From: Pseudomonas corrugata
Lineage (GTDB): Bacteria > Pseudomonadota > Gammaproteobacteria > Pseudomonadales > Pseudomonadaceae
Assembly: GCF_001269905.1 (NCBI RefSeq)
Contig: NZ_LHVK01000014.1
Location: 372,397-436,396 of the forward strand
DNA length: 64,000 nt
Direction of reading: 5' to 3'
Below, piece after piece: positions 39,101 to 47,804 of the stretch. The position numbers and the translations under genes were made by a program. How positions within the stretch are numbered: position 1 is the stretch's first letter; each line of letters starts with the position of its first letter. The notes under the pieces are model-generated. The model was not told the DNA's origin and searched no databases. It saw only the letters and a list, made by a program, of their open reading frames with translations.

Positions 39101-39250
39101 TTGTGGCGAGGGGATTCATCCCCGCTGGGCTGCGGAGCGGCCCCAAATCAGCTCGCTCGGTCAAACAGACACACCGAGGTGTTTGGTTTGAGGTCTGCTT
39201 CGCAGCCCAGCGGGGCGGTGCGACGGTTCGCTGAATCCCCTCGCCACAAA
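39101..39250. repeat. Long inverted repeat of the GTGGCGAGGGGATT family
   Basis: TTGTGGCGAGGGGATTCATC at 39101 is answered by GAATCCCCTCGCCACAA ending at 39250, with an inner pair CGCTGGGCTGC / GCAGCCCAGCG. This makes an imperfect hairpin of about 150 bases. Related half-elements occur at 43292-43325 and 52192-52215, so this is a dispersed repeat family distinct from the REP cores. Confidence 0.75.
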
Positions 39251-39276
39251 AGCTAGTGCTCCATCGAGGATAAATT

Positions 39277-40182
39277 TCAGCGCAATCCCGACTGCCGCTG
39301 GCGATATTCCCCTGGGGTGAGTTGAGCATAGCGCTGGAAAAACCGACTGAAATAGGCCGGGTCCTTGAACCCGAGCTGGTAGCAGATTTCGTTGGCCGAG
39401 CTGCCGGTGAACAGCAGCAGGCGCTTGGCCTCTTGCATCAACCGCTCCATGATCAGTCGTTTGGAAGGCAGGTCGGCAATGCGCCGGCACACGTCGTTGA
39501 GACGCGCCTCGGTCACCCCGACGCCCTCGGCATAGCGCGACAGCGGCCAGTGTTGCAGGTAGTGCGCTTCGATCAGCTCGTTGAAGCGGTGAAAGATCTT
39601 CAAGTCCTCATGCCGCGCCGGCCTCGCTTCCAGGGAGTTGGAGCAGAGTCGCAACAGGCTGATCATGATCAGCCGCGTCAAGCCGTCCAGCGCCACGCTG
39701 CGCCCCGGCCGAGCGGCCGCCACCTCCTCGCTCAGTTCCTCGAACAAGTATTCCAGCCGGCGCACTTCCCCGGCCTGCTCCGGCCCCAGTTGCGTCAGCG
39801 CCACACAGGCAGCCGGCAACTGCACACCGGCCGGCGCGAGCCCGGGATCGGCGTCGATCAATTGCCAGACCAACTGCTGGCGCACCGTCAGCACATGCCC
39901 GTCACTGTCGGCCTCGGTCACGAAGGAATGGGGGATGGTCGGCGGCGTGAGGAAGAACATCGGCCCGGATTCGACGTACTGCTGATCGTCCAGATACACC
40001 CGCACGGTGCCGCTCTTGACGTAGTGCACCTGGAAGAACCGGTCGTGGCGGTGCACCGGCATGTTCCGGCCAAAAAAGCCCGCCAGGTTGGCGAGCCGGT
40101 CGTAATGCACCTCGGCGTCGCTGTAGCGCTGGTCGTACACCTGACCAATGTTGATGTTCGGGATCGGCTGACGATCGGTCAT
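39277..40182 (-). CDS. hpaA: HpaA, AraC-family activator of 4-hydroxyphenylacetate catabolism
   Basis: 301 residues. An N-terminal cupin-like sensing domain (PVHRHDRFFQVHYVKSG, about 42-58) is followed by a C-terminal AraC double helix-turn-helix (LSRYAEGVGVTEARLNDVCR and SANEICYQLGFKDPAYFSRFF). In E. coli HpaA activates the 4-HPA hydroxylase genes in response to the substrate. Here it is divergent from hpaG1. Start MTDRQPIPNINIGQVYD is typical for HpaA; the upstream extension is not. Confidence 0.9.
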   Translation of the reverse strand: MTDRQPIPNINIGQVYDQRYSDAEVHYDRLANLAGFFGRNMPVHRHDRFFQVHYVKSGTVRVYLDDQQYVESGPMFFLTPPTIPHSFVTEADSDGHVLTVRQQLVWQLIDADPGLAPAGVQLPAACVALTQLGPEQAGEVRRLEYLFEELSEEVAAARPGRSVALDGLTRLIMISLLRLCSNSLEARPARHEDLKIFHRFNELIEAHYLQHWPLSRYAEGVGVTEARLNDVCRRIADLPSKRLIMERLMQEAKRLLLFTGSSANEICYQLGFKDPAYFSRFFQRYAQLTPGEYRQRQSGLR

Positions 40183-40278
40183 CACGCAGTACTCGTTTTT
40201 ATTCTGATTCAGGCAACGCCCGAGGCTCATCCTGCACCGAATCCGGGAAGGCAACCAGTGCCGCTCATTCTCTCACGC

Positions 40279-40322
40279 TTGACGATAGTTAACATCTTAA
40301 TTATAACTGTTAATACATTAAC
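40279..40322 (+). promoter_or_regulatory. Promoter with overlapping dyad operator before hpaG1
   Basis: TTGACG (40279-40284), 17 bases, TATAAC (40302-40307) fits a sigma70 promoter. A perfect 14-base dyad GTTAATACATTAAC (40309-40322) covers the expected transcription start. A further ATAGTTAACAT lies inside the spacer (40285-40295). The layout suits repression by HpaR, whose own gene has a related dyad. Confidence 0.7.
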
Positions 40323-40366
40323 AATATCGCAGAGCCCTCATCCCTCTGCACTGCCAGGAGACAAGC

Positions 40367-41044
40367 ATGAGCCGTGCCCTGCATGACGTCGCAACCGGCA
40401 CCCTGTTCGGGGTCGCGCTGAACTACCAGGGGCTGCTGAAGCAGCGCCTCGCCGAGTTCGAGCAACCGCCCTACCAGAAGCCGCCGGTCAAGCCGGTGCT
40501 GTTCATCAAGACCCCCAACACCCGCAACCGGCACGACGCCGATGTGGTTCATCCCGGCCACGGCGAACGCCTGCAACCGGGCCCGGCCCTGGGTGTGGTG
40601 ATGGGCAAGTCGGCCAGCCGCGTCAGCGCCGCCGAGGCCCTGGGCTACGTGGCCGGCTATACCGTCGTCAACGAATTCAGCCTGCCGGAAGACAGCTACT
40701 ACCGCCCTGCCGTCAAGGCCAAGTGCCGGGACGGCTTCTGTGCCATCGGGCCGGAACTGGTGCCAAGCGCCAACGTGGCCGATCCCCATAGCCTGACAAT
40801 CACGCTGTACGTCAACGGCGAGGTGCGCCAGCAGAACAGCACGGCCAACCTCGTTCGCAACATTCCCCAACTGATTGCCGAGATCAGCGAATTCATGACT
40901 TTGCACGCCGGCGACGTGCTGATCACCGGCACGCCTGAGGGCCGGGTCGATGTGGTCCCCGGTGATCGCGTCGAAGTGGACATCGGCGGCCTGGGCCGTC
41001 TCATCAATACCGTCGTGGCCGAGCAACCGGGAGCACGTTCATGA
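40367..41044 (+). CDS. hpaG1: HpaG1 subunit, 4-HPA degradation isomerase/decarboxylase
   Basis: 225 residues, fumarylacetoacetate-hydrolase fold. It corresponds to the N-terminal half of E. coli HpaG: KPVLFIKTPNTRN, YRPAVKAKCRDGFCAIGPE (about 116-134), ITGTPEGRVDVVPGDRV. As in that half, the acidic metal-binding pair is missing, so the companion HpaG2 should carry the catalytic metal. Together they decarboxylate and isomerise the ring-cleavage product. AGGAG precedes the start; ATGA overlap with hpaG2. First gene of the operon. Confidence 0.92.
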   Translation: MSRALHDVATGTLFGVALNYQGLLKQRLAEFEQPPYQKPPVKPVLFIKTPNTRNRHDADVVHPGHGERLQPGPALGVVMGKSASRVSAAEALGYVAGYTVVNEFSLPEDSYYRPAVKAKCRDGFCAIGPELVPSANVADPHSLTITLYVNGEVRQQNSTANLVRNIPQLIAEISEFMTLHAGDVLITGTPEGRVDVVPGDRVEVDIGGLGRLINTVVAEQPGARS

Positions 41045-41811
41045 AACACGCGCGCATTCGTTTTGAGGAACAGATCCATCACGTCACCGTTGAAGCTGGC
41101 AACGCCGTGCGCCTGGCCGACGGTCGCCTGCTGGCCGAAGACCAGGTCGAGTGGCTGCCACCGGCCACCGGCAGCATGTTCGCCCTGGGCCTGAACTACG
41201 CCGACCACGCCGCCGAACTGGCCTTCAAACCGCCCACCGAGCCTCTGGCATTCATAAAGTCCCCCGGCACCTATACCGGCCATAACCAGCAGACCTGGCG
41301 TCCCGACAACGTCGCCTACATGCACTACGAGTGCGAACTGGTGGCGGTCATCGGCAAGACCGCGCGCAACGTCAAGCGCGAGGACGCCCTGGACTATCTG
41401 GCCGGTTACACGGTGTGCAACGACTATGCGATCCGCGATTACCTGGAAAACTACTACCGCCCCAACCTGCGGGTGAAGAACCGCGACGCCACGACCCCCG
41501 TCGGCCCGTGGATCGTCGATGTCGCCGATGTGCCGGATCCGGCCAACCTGAAGCTGCGTACCTGGATCAACGGTGAACTGCGCCAGGAAGGCAGCACCAA
41601 GGACATGATTTTCGACATCCCCTACCTGATCGAGTACCTGTCCAGCTTCATGACCCTGCAACCCGGCGACATGATCGCCACCGGCACGCCGGAAGGCCTG
41701 GCGGACGTGGTGCCCGGTGATGAAGTGGTGGTGGAAGTGGAAGGCGTCGGTCGCCTGGTCAATCGAATTGTCAGCGAAGCGGCGTTCTTCGCATCCCGTA
41801 AAGAGGCTTGA
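41041..41811 (+). CDS. hpaG2: HpaG2 subunit, 4-HPA degradation isomerase/decarboxylase
   Basis: 256 residues, FAH fold, corresponding to the C-terminal half of E. coli HpaG. The metal-binding acidic pair is present in MHYECELVAVIGK (about 99-111), with NDYAIRDY further on and ATGTPEGLADVVPGDEV near the end. It is decarboxylase and isomerase of 5-oxopent-3-ene-1,2,5-tricarboxylate, after the dehydrogenase HpaE. Overlaps hpaG1 by four bases. Confidence 0.92.
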   Translation: MKHARIRFEEQIHHVTVEAGNAVRLADGRLLAEDQVEWLPPATGSMFALGLNYADHAAELAFKPPTEPLAFIKSPGTYTGHNQQTWRPDNVAYMHYECELVAVIGKTARNVKREDALDYLAGYTVCNDYAIRDYLENYYRPNLRVKNRDATTPVGPWIVDVADVPDPANLKLRTWINGELRQEGSTKDMIFDIPYLIEYLSSFMTLQPGDMIATGTPEGLADVVPGDEVVVEVEGVGRLVNRIVSEAAFFASRKEA

Positions 41812-41816
41812 GCAAC

Positions 41817-43277
41817 ATGATCAAACACTGGATCAACGGCCGTGAGGTCGAAAGCAAAGACGTCTTCATCAACTACAACCCGGCCACCGGCGAAGCCATT
41901 GGCGAAGTCGCCAGCGGCGGTGCCGAGGAAGTCGCCCAGGCCGTGGCCGCGGCCAAGGAGGCCTTTCCGAAGTGGGCCAACACCCCCGCCAAGGAACGCG
42001 CCCGGCTGATGCGCAAGCTGGGTGAGTTGATCGACCGCGACGTGCCGAAACTGGCCGAGCTGGAAACCCTCGACACCGGCCTGCCCATCCACCAGACCCG
42101 CAATGTGCTGATTCCCCGGGCCTCTCACAACTTCGACTTCTTTGCCGAAGTCTGCACCCGCATGGACGGTCACACCTACCCGGTCGACGACCAGATGCTC
42201 AACTACACCCTGTACCAGCCGGTGGGCGTCTGCGGCCTGGTGTCGCCGTGGAACGTGCCGTTCATGACCGCGACCTGGAAGACCGCGCCGTGTCTGGCCC
42301 TGGGCAACACCGCCGTGCTGAAGATGTCGGAGCTGTCGCCCCTCACCGCCAACGAACTGGGGCGCCTGGCCGTGGAAGCGGGAATTCCCAACGGCGTGTT
42401 GAACGTCATCCAGGGTTATGGCGCGACCGCTGGCGACGCGCTGGTGCGGCACCCCGATGTGCGAGCGATTTCCTTTACCGGAGGCACTGCCACCGGCAAG
42501 AAAATCATGCAGACCGCCGGGTTGAAGAAGTATTCCATGGAGCTCGGCGGCAAGTCGCCGGTGTTGATTTTCGAAGACGCGGACCTGGAACGAGCTCTCG
42601 ACGCGGCGCTGTTCACGATCTTCTCGCTCAACGGCGAACGTTGCACCGCCGGCAGCCGGATTTTCATCCAGGAAAGTGTCTACCCACAGTTCGTCGCCGA
42701 ATTCGCCGCCCGTGCCAAGCGCCTGATCGTGGGCGATCCACAGGATCCCAAGACCCAGGTCGGCTCGATGATCACCCAGGCCCACTACGACAAAGTCACC
42801 GGCTACATCAGGATCGGCCTCGAAGAAGGCGCCACCCTGCTGGCCGGTGGCCTGGAACGTCCGGCCAATCTGCCGGCGCACCTGAGTCGCGGTCAGTTCA
42901 TCCAGCCGACGGTGTTCGCCGACGTGAACAACAAGATGCGCATCGCCCAGGAGGAAATCTTCGGCCCGGTGGTCTGCCTGATCCCGTTCAAGGATGAAGC
43001 CGAAGCCTTGCAACTGGCCAACGACACCGAATATGGCCTGGCGTCGTACATCTGGACCCAGGACATCGGCAAGGCCCATCGCCTGGCCCATGGCATCGAG
43101 GCCGGCATGGTGTTCATCAACAGCCAGAACGTACGCGACCTGCGCCAGCCTTTCGGTGGGGTAAAGGGTTCCGGAACCGGGCGTGAAGGTGGACAGTACA
43201 GCTTCGAGGTGTTTGCCGAGATCAAGAACGTTTGCATTTCGATGGGTGGGCATCACATTCCAAGGTGGGGTATCTAA
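41817..43277 (+). CDS. hpaE: HpaE, 5-carboxymethyl-2-hydroxymuconate semialdehyde dehydrogenase
   Basis: 486-residue aldehyde dehydrogenase. Motifs: SPWNVPFMTATWKTAP (about 144-159), FTGGTATGKKIM (about 222), the general-base Glu in MELGGKSP and catalytic Cys in NGERCTAGSR (about 285). It oxidises the ring-cleavage semialdehyde with NAD. Start ATG 41817 has AGAGG ten bases before; a TTG three codons upstream is less likely. A striking perfect palindrome follows the stop. Confidence 0.92.
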   Translation: MIKHWINGREVESKDVFINYNPATGEAIGEVASGGAEEVAQAVAAAKEAFPKWANTPAKERARLMRKLGELIDRDVPKLAELETLDTGLPIHQTRNVLIPRASHNFDFFAEVCTRMDGHTYPVDDQMLNYTLYQPVGVCGLVSPWNVPFMTATWKTAPCLALGNTAVLKMSELSPLTANELGRLAVEAGIPNGVLNVIQGYGATAGDALVRHPDVRAISFTGGTATGKKIMQTAGLKKYSMELGGKSPVLIFEDADLERALDAALFTIFSLNGERCTAGSRIFIQESVYPQFVAEFAARAKRLIVGDPQDPKTQVGSMITQAHYDKVTGYIRIGLEEGATLLAGGLERPANLPAHLSRGQFIQPTVFADVNNKMRIAQEEIFGPVVCLIPFKDEAEALQLANDTEYGLASYIWTQDIGKAHRLAHGIEAGMVFINSQNVRDLRQPFGGVKGSGTGREGGQYSFEVFAEIKNVCISMGGHHIPRWGI

Positions 43278-43291
43278 AACGGCGATGAACT

Positions 43292-43325
43292 CCTGTGGCG
43301 AGGGGATTTATCCCCTCGCCACAGG
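43292..43325. repeat. Perfect 34-base palindrome inside the hpa operon (hpaE/hpaD gap)
   Basis: A 16-base stem (CCTGTGGCGAGGGGAT) with a two-base loop TT and exact inverse. It belongs to the GTGGCGAGGGGATT repeat family. No T-run follows, so it may reduce read-through or protect the hpaE mRNA 3' end. The remaining gap to hpaD holds only its ribosome-binding site. Confidence 0.9.
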
Positions 43326-43404
43326 CGCTGCGGTCCACTTGAAACAGGTTGTGATTCACCGATTACCCAAGACCCAACAAGAACAATTTTTCAGGAGAAT
43401 CATC

Positions 43405-44262
43405 ATGGGCGAAGTCGTCCTGGCTGCGAAGATCTGCCACGTTCCCTCGATGTACCTGTCCGAGCTGCCCGGCAAGCACCATGGCTGCCGCGCAGCGGCG
43501 ATCGCCGGGCACAAGGAAATCGGCCGCCGCGCCCGTGAGCTGGGTGCCGACACCGCTGTGGTATTCGATGTGCACTGGCTGGTCAACAGCGCCTATCACG
43601 TCAACAGTGGCGAACATTTCAAGGGCATCTACACCAGCAACGAGCTGCCACACTTCATCAAGAACATGGAGTACGAGTACTCGGGCGCCCCGGAACTGGG
43701 CGAGTTGATTGCCGCAGAAGCCAATGCCGCCGATGTCCGCACCCTGGCCCACAACATCCCCAGCCTTGAACTGGAATACGGCACGCTGGTGCCCATGCGC
43801 TACATGCACATGGATGTCCCGCCGGAACAGAAACTCAATGTCGTCTCGATTGCCGCCTGGTGTGCCTGGCATCGTCTGCAAGACAGCTTCACTTTCGGCG
43901 CCGCCGTGCGCCGGGCCATCGAAAAAAGCGACCGCAAGGTGCTGGTGCTGGCGTCCGGTTCGCTGTCCCACCGGTTCTCCGATGATCGCAACGCCGAAGC
44001 CAACATCCATAACTGGACCCGGGAATTCGACAAGCAGGTCGACCTGCATGTCGTCCAGATGTGGCGCGAGGGTCGCTGGAAGGAATTCTGCGCCATGCTC
44101 CCGGACTATGCCGAGCACTGCTTCGGCGAAGGCAAGATGCATGACACGGCGATGCTCCTGGGGTTGCTGGGCGGACCGGACTACGACAAACCCGCCGAAA
44201 TCATCACCGAACCCTTCGGCAGCTCCGGCACCGGCCAGATCAATGCCATTTTTCCGGTTTGA
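43405..44262 (+). CDS. hpaD: HpaD, homoprotocatechuate (3,4-dihydroxyphenylacetate) 2,3-dioxygenase
   Basis: 285-residue class III extradiol dioxygenase. KICHVPSMYLSE at residues 9-20 supplies a metal-binding His. VFDVHWLVNS and GSLSHRFSDDRNAEA are further active-site regions, and EHCFGEGKMHDTAMLLGLL is near the end. It opens the catechol ring using Fe(II). AGGAG precedes ATG 43405; the upstream frame extension crosses the palindrome and hpaE and is not coding. Confidence 0.92.
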   Translation: MGEVVLAAKICHVPSMYLSELPGKHHGCRAAAIAGHKEIGRRARELGADTAVVFDVHWLVNSAYHVNSGEHFKGIYTSNELPHFIKNMEYEYSGAPELGELIAAEANAADVRTLAHNIPSLELEYGTLVPMRYMHMDVPPEQKLNVVSIAAWCAWHRLQDSFTFGAAVRRAIEKSDRKVLVLASGSLSHRFSDDRNAEANIHNWTREFDKQVDLHVVQMWREGRWKEFCAMLPDYAEHCFGEGKMHDTAMLLGLLGGPDYDKPAEIITEPFGSSGTGQINAIFPV

Positions 44263-44286
44263 CCAGCCTGCACAGGAGATCCGACG

Positions 44287-44679
44287 ATGCCGCATTTCAT
44301 CGCAGAGTACACCGACAACATCGAACAACAGGCCGACTTGCCCGGCCTGTTTGAAAAAGTCCATGCCTTGCTGGGCGACAGCGGCGTGTTTCCCCTCGGC
44401 GGCATCCGCAGTCGTGGGATGCGCCTGGACACTTGGCGAATGGCCGACGGCAAGCACGACTATGCCTTCGTGCACATGACACTGAAAGTTGGCCATGGCC
44501 GCGATCTCGCCGCCCGCCAGAAAGTCGCGGAGAAACTCTTCGAGGTGATCACCGCGCACTTCGCCGAACTCCAGGCCCAGCGTCTGCTGGCCCTGTCGTT
44601 CGAGATGATCGAATTGCACGAGCAACTCAACTTCAAGGCCAACAACGTCCACGCCTTTCTCAAGGCCCAGACGAGCTAA
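44287..44679 (+). CDS. hpaF: HpaF, 5-carboxymethyl-2-hydroxymuconate delta-isomerase
   Basis: 130 residues. It keeps the N-terminal Pro after Met (MPHFIAEYTDNIE) that is the catalytic base in the tautomerase/CHMI family. GIRSRGMRLDTWRMADG and DYAFVHMTLKVGHGRD follow. Isomerises the HpaE product before decarboxylation by HpaG. Lies 24 bases after hpaD with GGAG before the start. Confidence 0.92.
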   Translation: MPHFIAEYTDNIEQQADLPGLFEKVHALLGDSGVFPLGGIRSRGMRLDTWRMADGKHDYAFVHMTLKVGHGRDLAARQKVAEKLFEVITAHFAELQAQRLLALSFEMIELHEQLNFKANNVHAFLKAQTS

Positions 44680-44728
44680 GCGCACCTGACAGTTGCCCAT
44701 CGGCCCCTCTGACAAAAAGTACAAGATC

Positions 44729-46033
44729 ATGAGCACAGCCAACCCCGCTGGCACTGCCAGCTCCGTCGCGCACGACCGCACCCATGCCACGATCACCTGG
44801 CGGCTGATGCCGTTGCTGCTGGTCTGCTACCTGTTTGCCCATCTGGACCGCATCAACATCGGCTTCGCCAAGATGCAGATGAGTGCCGACCTGCAGTTCA
44901 GCGACACGGTCTACGGCTTCGGCGCCGGCCTGTTTTTCATCGCCTACGCGTTGTTTGGCGTACCGAGCAACATGGCCCTGGACCGGGTCGGCCCGCGCCG
45001 CTGGATCGCCACGCTGATGGTGGTCTGGGGGGCCTTGTCCACCAGCATGTTCCTCATTGAAAGTGCCACCGGTTTTTACCTGTTGCGCTTTCTGTTGGGA
45101 GTGGCCGAAGCCGGTTTCTTCCCGGGCATCCTGGTACTTCTCAACCGCTGGTACCCGGCGCGACGTCGGGCCCAGGTGACCGCGCTGTTCGCCATCGCCG
45201 TGCCGATGGCGGGAGTCATCGGCGGGCCGTTGTCCGGTGGGATCCTCGAACACTTCCATGATGTCGGCGGCCTGCGCGGTTGGCAGTGGATGTTCGTCCT
45301 CGAGGGGCTTCCGGTGATCCTGCTGGGCCTGGTGGTGCTCAAGTGTCTGCCGGACAGTTTCGAGACGGTCGGCTGGCTCACGCCTCACGCCAAGCAGCAA
45401 CTGCGTGAACAAATGAGTGTCGAGGAGCAGCGAAAATCCATCACTTCGTTCTCGGCGATCCTCAACAACCCGCAGGTCTGGTTGCTGGTGGCAGTGTACT
45501 TCGCCGTGATGCTGGCGGTGAACACCCTGGCTTTCTGGATGCCCACCCTGATCCACGGCGCCGGCATCGGCAGCGATGGCAAGGTCGGCTTGCTCAGTGC
45601 AGTGCCATACCTGGCGGGCTGTTTTTTCATGATCGGCTGTGGCCGGTCTTCCGATCGCAATCGCGAACGCCGTTGGCACCTTTGCGTACCGCTGCTGATG
45701 GCGGCAGCCGGCATTGCCATCGCCGGGCTCTCTCCCGGCAACCCAACGCTGGTGCTCGGAGGCCTGATTGTCGCCGGCATGGGTGCCAGCGCGGCGTTGC
45801 CGATGTTCTGGCAATTGCCGCCCGCCTTCCTCTCCAACGGTACCCAGGCCGCCGGAATTGCCCTGATCAGCTCCTTCGGCAGCATCGCCTCATTCTTCGC
45901 GCCCTACCTGATCGGCTGGATGCGGGACACCACCCAGAGCGCCAGCCTGGCTCTTTACGTCCTGGCGTTGTTCATCACCCTGGGCGGCCTGCTGGTGCTG
46001 CGCACCCGGGCCGCCGTCGTCAATCCTCAGTAG
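44729..46033 (+). CDS. hpaX: HpaX, MFS permease for 4-hydroxyphenylacetate
   Basis: 434 residues, twelve predicted membrane helices, anion:cation symporter branch of the MFS. Motifs include CYLFAHLDRINIGFAKMQM in helix 1, FGVPSNMALDRVGPRRWIA in the first cytoplasmic loop and GVAEAGFFPGILVLLNRWYP. Position within hpa genes and similarity to HpaX point to 4-HPA import. ATG 44729 gives MSTANPAGT; the frame upstream is not typical. Confidence 0.88.
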   Translation: MSTANPAGTASSVAHDRTHATITWRLMPLLLVCYLFAHLDRINIGFAKMQMSADLQFSDTVYGFGAGLFFIAYALFGVPSNMALDRVGPRRWIATLMVVWGALSTSMFLIESATGFYLLRFLLGVAEAGFFPGILVLLNRWYPARRRAQVTALFAIAVPMAGVIGGPLSGGILEHFHDVGGLRGWQWMFVLEGLPVILLGLVVLKCLPDSFETVGWLTPHAKQQLREQMSVEEQRKSITSFSAILNNPQVWLLVAVYFAVMLAVNTLAFWMPTLIHGAGIGSDGKVGLLSAVPYLAGCFFMIGCGRSSDRNRERRWHLCVPLLMAAAGIAIAGLSPGNPTLVLGGLIVAGMGASAALPMFWQLPPAFLSNGTQAAGIALISSFGSIASFFAPYLIGWMRDTTQSASLALYVLALFITLGGLLVLRTRAAVVNPQ

Positions 46034-46043
46034 GGACCTTGTC

Positions 46044-46847
46044 ATGCTCGATCAAAGCCTCATCCAACAAGCCGCCGCCCGCCTCGACCATGCCGAGCGC
46101 TCACGGGAACAGGTGCGGCAGTTTTCCCTCGATCACCCGCAGATCACCCTCGATGACGCCTATGCCATCCAGCGCGCCTGGGTAGCACAGAAAATCAAGG
46201 ATGGCCGCAAGCTGGTCGGCCACAAGATCGGCCTGACCTCCCGGGCCATGCAAGTCTCTTCGAACATCACCGAACCGGACTACGGCGCGCTGCTGGACGA
46301 CATGTTCTTCGATGAAGGCACCGACATTCCCTTCGAACGCTTCATCGTCCCACGGGTGGAAGTGGAGCTGGCGTTCATCCTCGGCAAGCCGTTGAAAGGC
46401 CCGAACGTGACGGTGTTCGACGTGCTGGATGCAACCGAATGGGTGATCCCGGCGCTGGAAATCATCGATGCGCGCATCCAGCAGGTCGACCCGCAGACCA
46501 AGGCAACCCGCAAGGTCTTCGACACCATCTCCGACAACGCGGCCAACGCTGGCGTGGTCATGGGCGGTCGTGCGGTGCGTCCCACCGAGATCGACCTGCG
46601 CAAAGTGCCGGCGGTGCTCTACCGCAACGGCGTGATCGAAGAGTCCGGCGTCTCGGCGGCGGTGCTCAATCACCCGGCCAAAGGCGTGGCCTGGTTGGCG
46701 AACAAGCTGGCGGCCTATGACGTCACCCTGCAACCGGGTCAGGTCATTCTCGGCGGTTCCTTCACCCGCCCGGTGGCGGCCAACCCGGGCGATACCTTCC
46801 ATGTCGACTACGACATGCTCGGTTCCATCGCCTGCCGTTTCGTCTGA
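46044..46847 (+). CDS. hpaH: HpaH, 2-oxo-hept-4-ene-1,7-dioate hydratase
   Basis: 267 residues, FAH-like hydratase family (as MhpD, DmpE). Motifs: KLVGHKIGLTSRAMQ (about 54-68), the metal ligands in RVEVELAFILGKPL (about 106-119), and VIPALEIIDARI. Hydrates the decarboxylated intermediate to 4-hydroxy-2-oxoheptanedioate. It starts ten bases after hpaX and precedes its partner aldolase gene. Confidence 0.92.
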   Translation: MLDQSLIQQAAARLDHAERSREQVRQFSLDHPQITLDDAYAIQRAWVAQKIKDGRKLVGHKIGLTSRAMQVSSNITEPDYGALLDDMFFDEGTDIPFERFIVPRVEVELAFILGKPLKGPNVTVFDVLDATEWVIPALEIIDARIQQVDPQTKATRKVFDTISDNAANAGVVMGGRAVRPTEIDLRKVPAVLYRNGVIEESGVSAAVLNHPAKGVAWLANKLAAYDVTLQPGQVILGGSFTRPVAANPGDTFHVDYDMLGSIACRFV

Positions 46848-46864
46848 CTCCCGAGGACCGCTTC

Positions 46865-47662
46865 ATGGACATGCCGATCAACACATTCAAACAACGACTG
46901 AAAAGCGGCCAGGCGCAAATTGGACTGTGGCTCGGACTGGCCGACGCCTACTGCGCCGAACTGGCGGCCAATGCCGGTTTCGACTGGCTGCTGATCGACG
47001 GTGAACACGCCCCCAACGACGTGCGCACCCTGCTCGGCCAGCTTCAGGCCGTGGCGCCCTACCCCGGCCAGCCGGTGATCCGCCCGGTAATCGGTGACAC
47101 CGCGCTGATCAAGCAAGTGCTCGACCTCGGCGCACAAACCCTGCTGGTGCCCATGGTGGAAAGCGCCGGGCAGGCTCGCGAGCTGGTACGCGCCATGCAC
47201 TACCCGCCCAGCGGCATCCGAGGCGTCGGCAGCGCGCTGGCCCGGGCGTCGCGCTGGAACAGCATCCCCGGTTACCTCGACAAGGCCGATGAACAGATGT
47301 GCCTGCTGGTGCAGATCGAGAGCCGCGAGGGCCTGGCCAACCTCGACGCCATTGCCGCCGTGGAAGGTGTCGACGGTGTGTTCATCGGGCCGGCGGACCT
47401 GAGCGCCTCCATGGGTTTTCGCGGCAATCCGGGCCATCCGGACGTGCAAGCCGCCATCGAGGACGCCATCGCCCGCATTCGCCAGGCCGGCAAGGCAGCC
47501 GGGATCCTCAGTGCCGATGAGAAACTGGCCCGGCGCTACATCGAGCTGGGCGCGGCGTTCGTTGCGGTGGGGGTGGATACGACGGTGTTGATGCGCGGCC
47601 TTCAGACTCTGGCGGCGACGTTCAAGGATGCGCCGAAGCCTGCGACGGGTGGCGTTTACTGA
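46865..47662 (+). CDS. hpaI: HpaI, 4-hydroxy-2-oxoheptanedioate aldolase
   Basis: 265-residue class II pyruvate aldolase. Active-site motifs: WLLIDGEHAPND with the base His (about 42-53), metal Glu in LVQIESREG and Asp in IGPADLSASMGF. Splits the hydrated acid into pyruvate and succinate semialdehyde, the last step of the operon. It ends before an inverted REP-like pair shared with the convergent hpaR gene. Confidence 0.93.
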   Translation: MDMPINTFKQRLKSGQAQIGLWLGLADAYCAELAANAGFDWLLIDGEHAPNDVRTLLGQLQAVAPYPGQPVIRPVIGDTALIKQVLDLGAQTLLVPMVESAGQARELVRAMHYPPSGIRGVGSALARASRWNSIPGYLDKADEQMCLLVQIESREGLANLDAIAAVEGVDGVFIGPADLSASMGFRGNPGHPDVQAAIEDAIARIRQAGKAAGILSADEKLARRYIELGAAFVAVGVDTTVLMRGLQTLAATFKDAPKPATGGVY

Positions 47663-47675
47663 CCCAAGTCAGACG

Positions 47676-47769
47676 CCCCTGTGAGAGCAAGGCTTGCCCG
47701 CGATAAAGCTGATGCGGTTCACCATGAGACCGAGATGGCTTCATCGCGGGCAAGCCTTGCTCCCACAGC
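47676..47769. repeat. Inverted REP pair between convergent hpaI and hpaR
   Basis: Arms at 47676-47709 and 47738-47769 (GCAAGGCTTGCCCGCGATAA and near-inverse) can form one hairpin. It lies between convergent 3' ends and could block read-through in both directions. Confidence 0.85.
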
Positions 47770-47804
47770 TATTCTTTCTCTCCTTAGAAGTCGCAACAGG
47801 AAGC

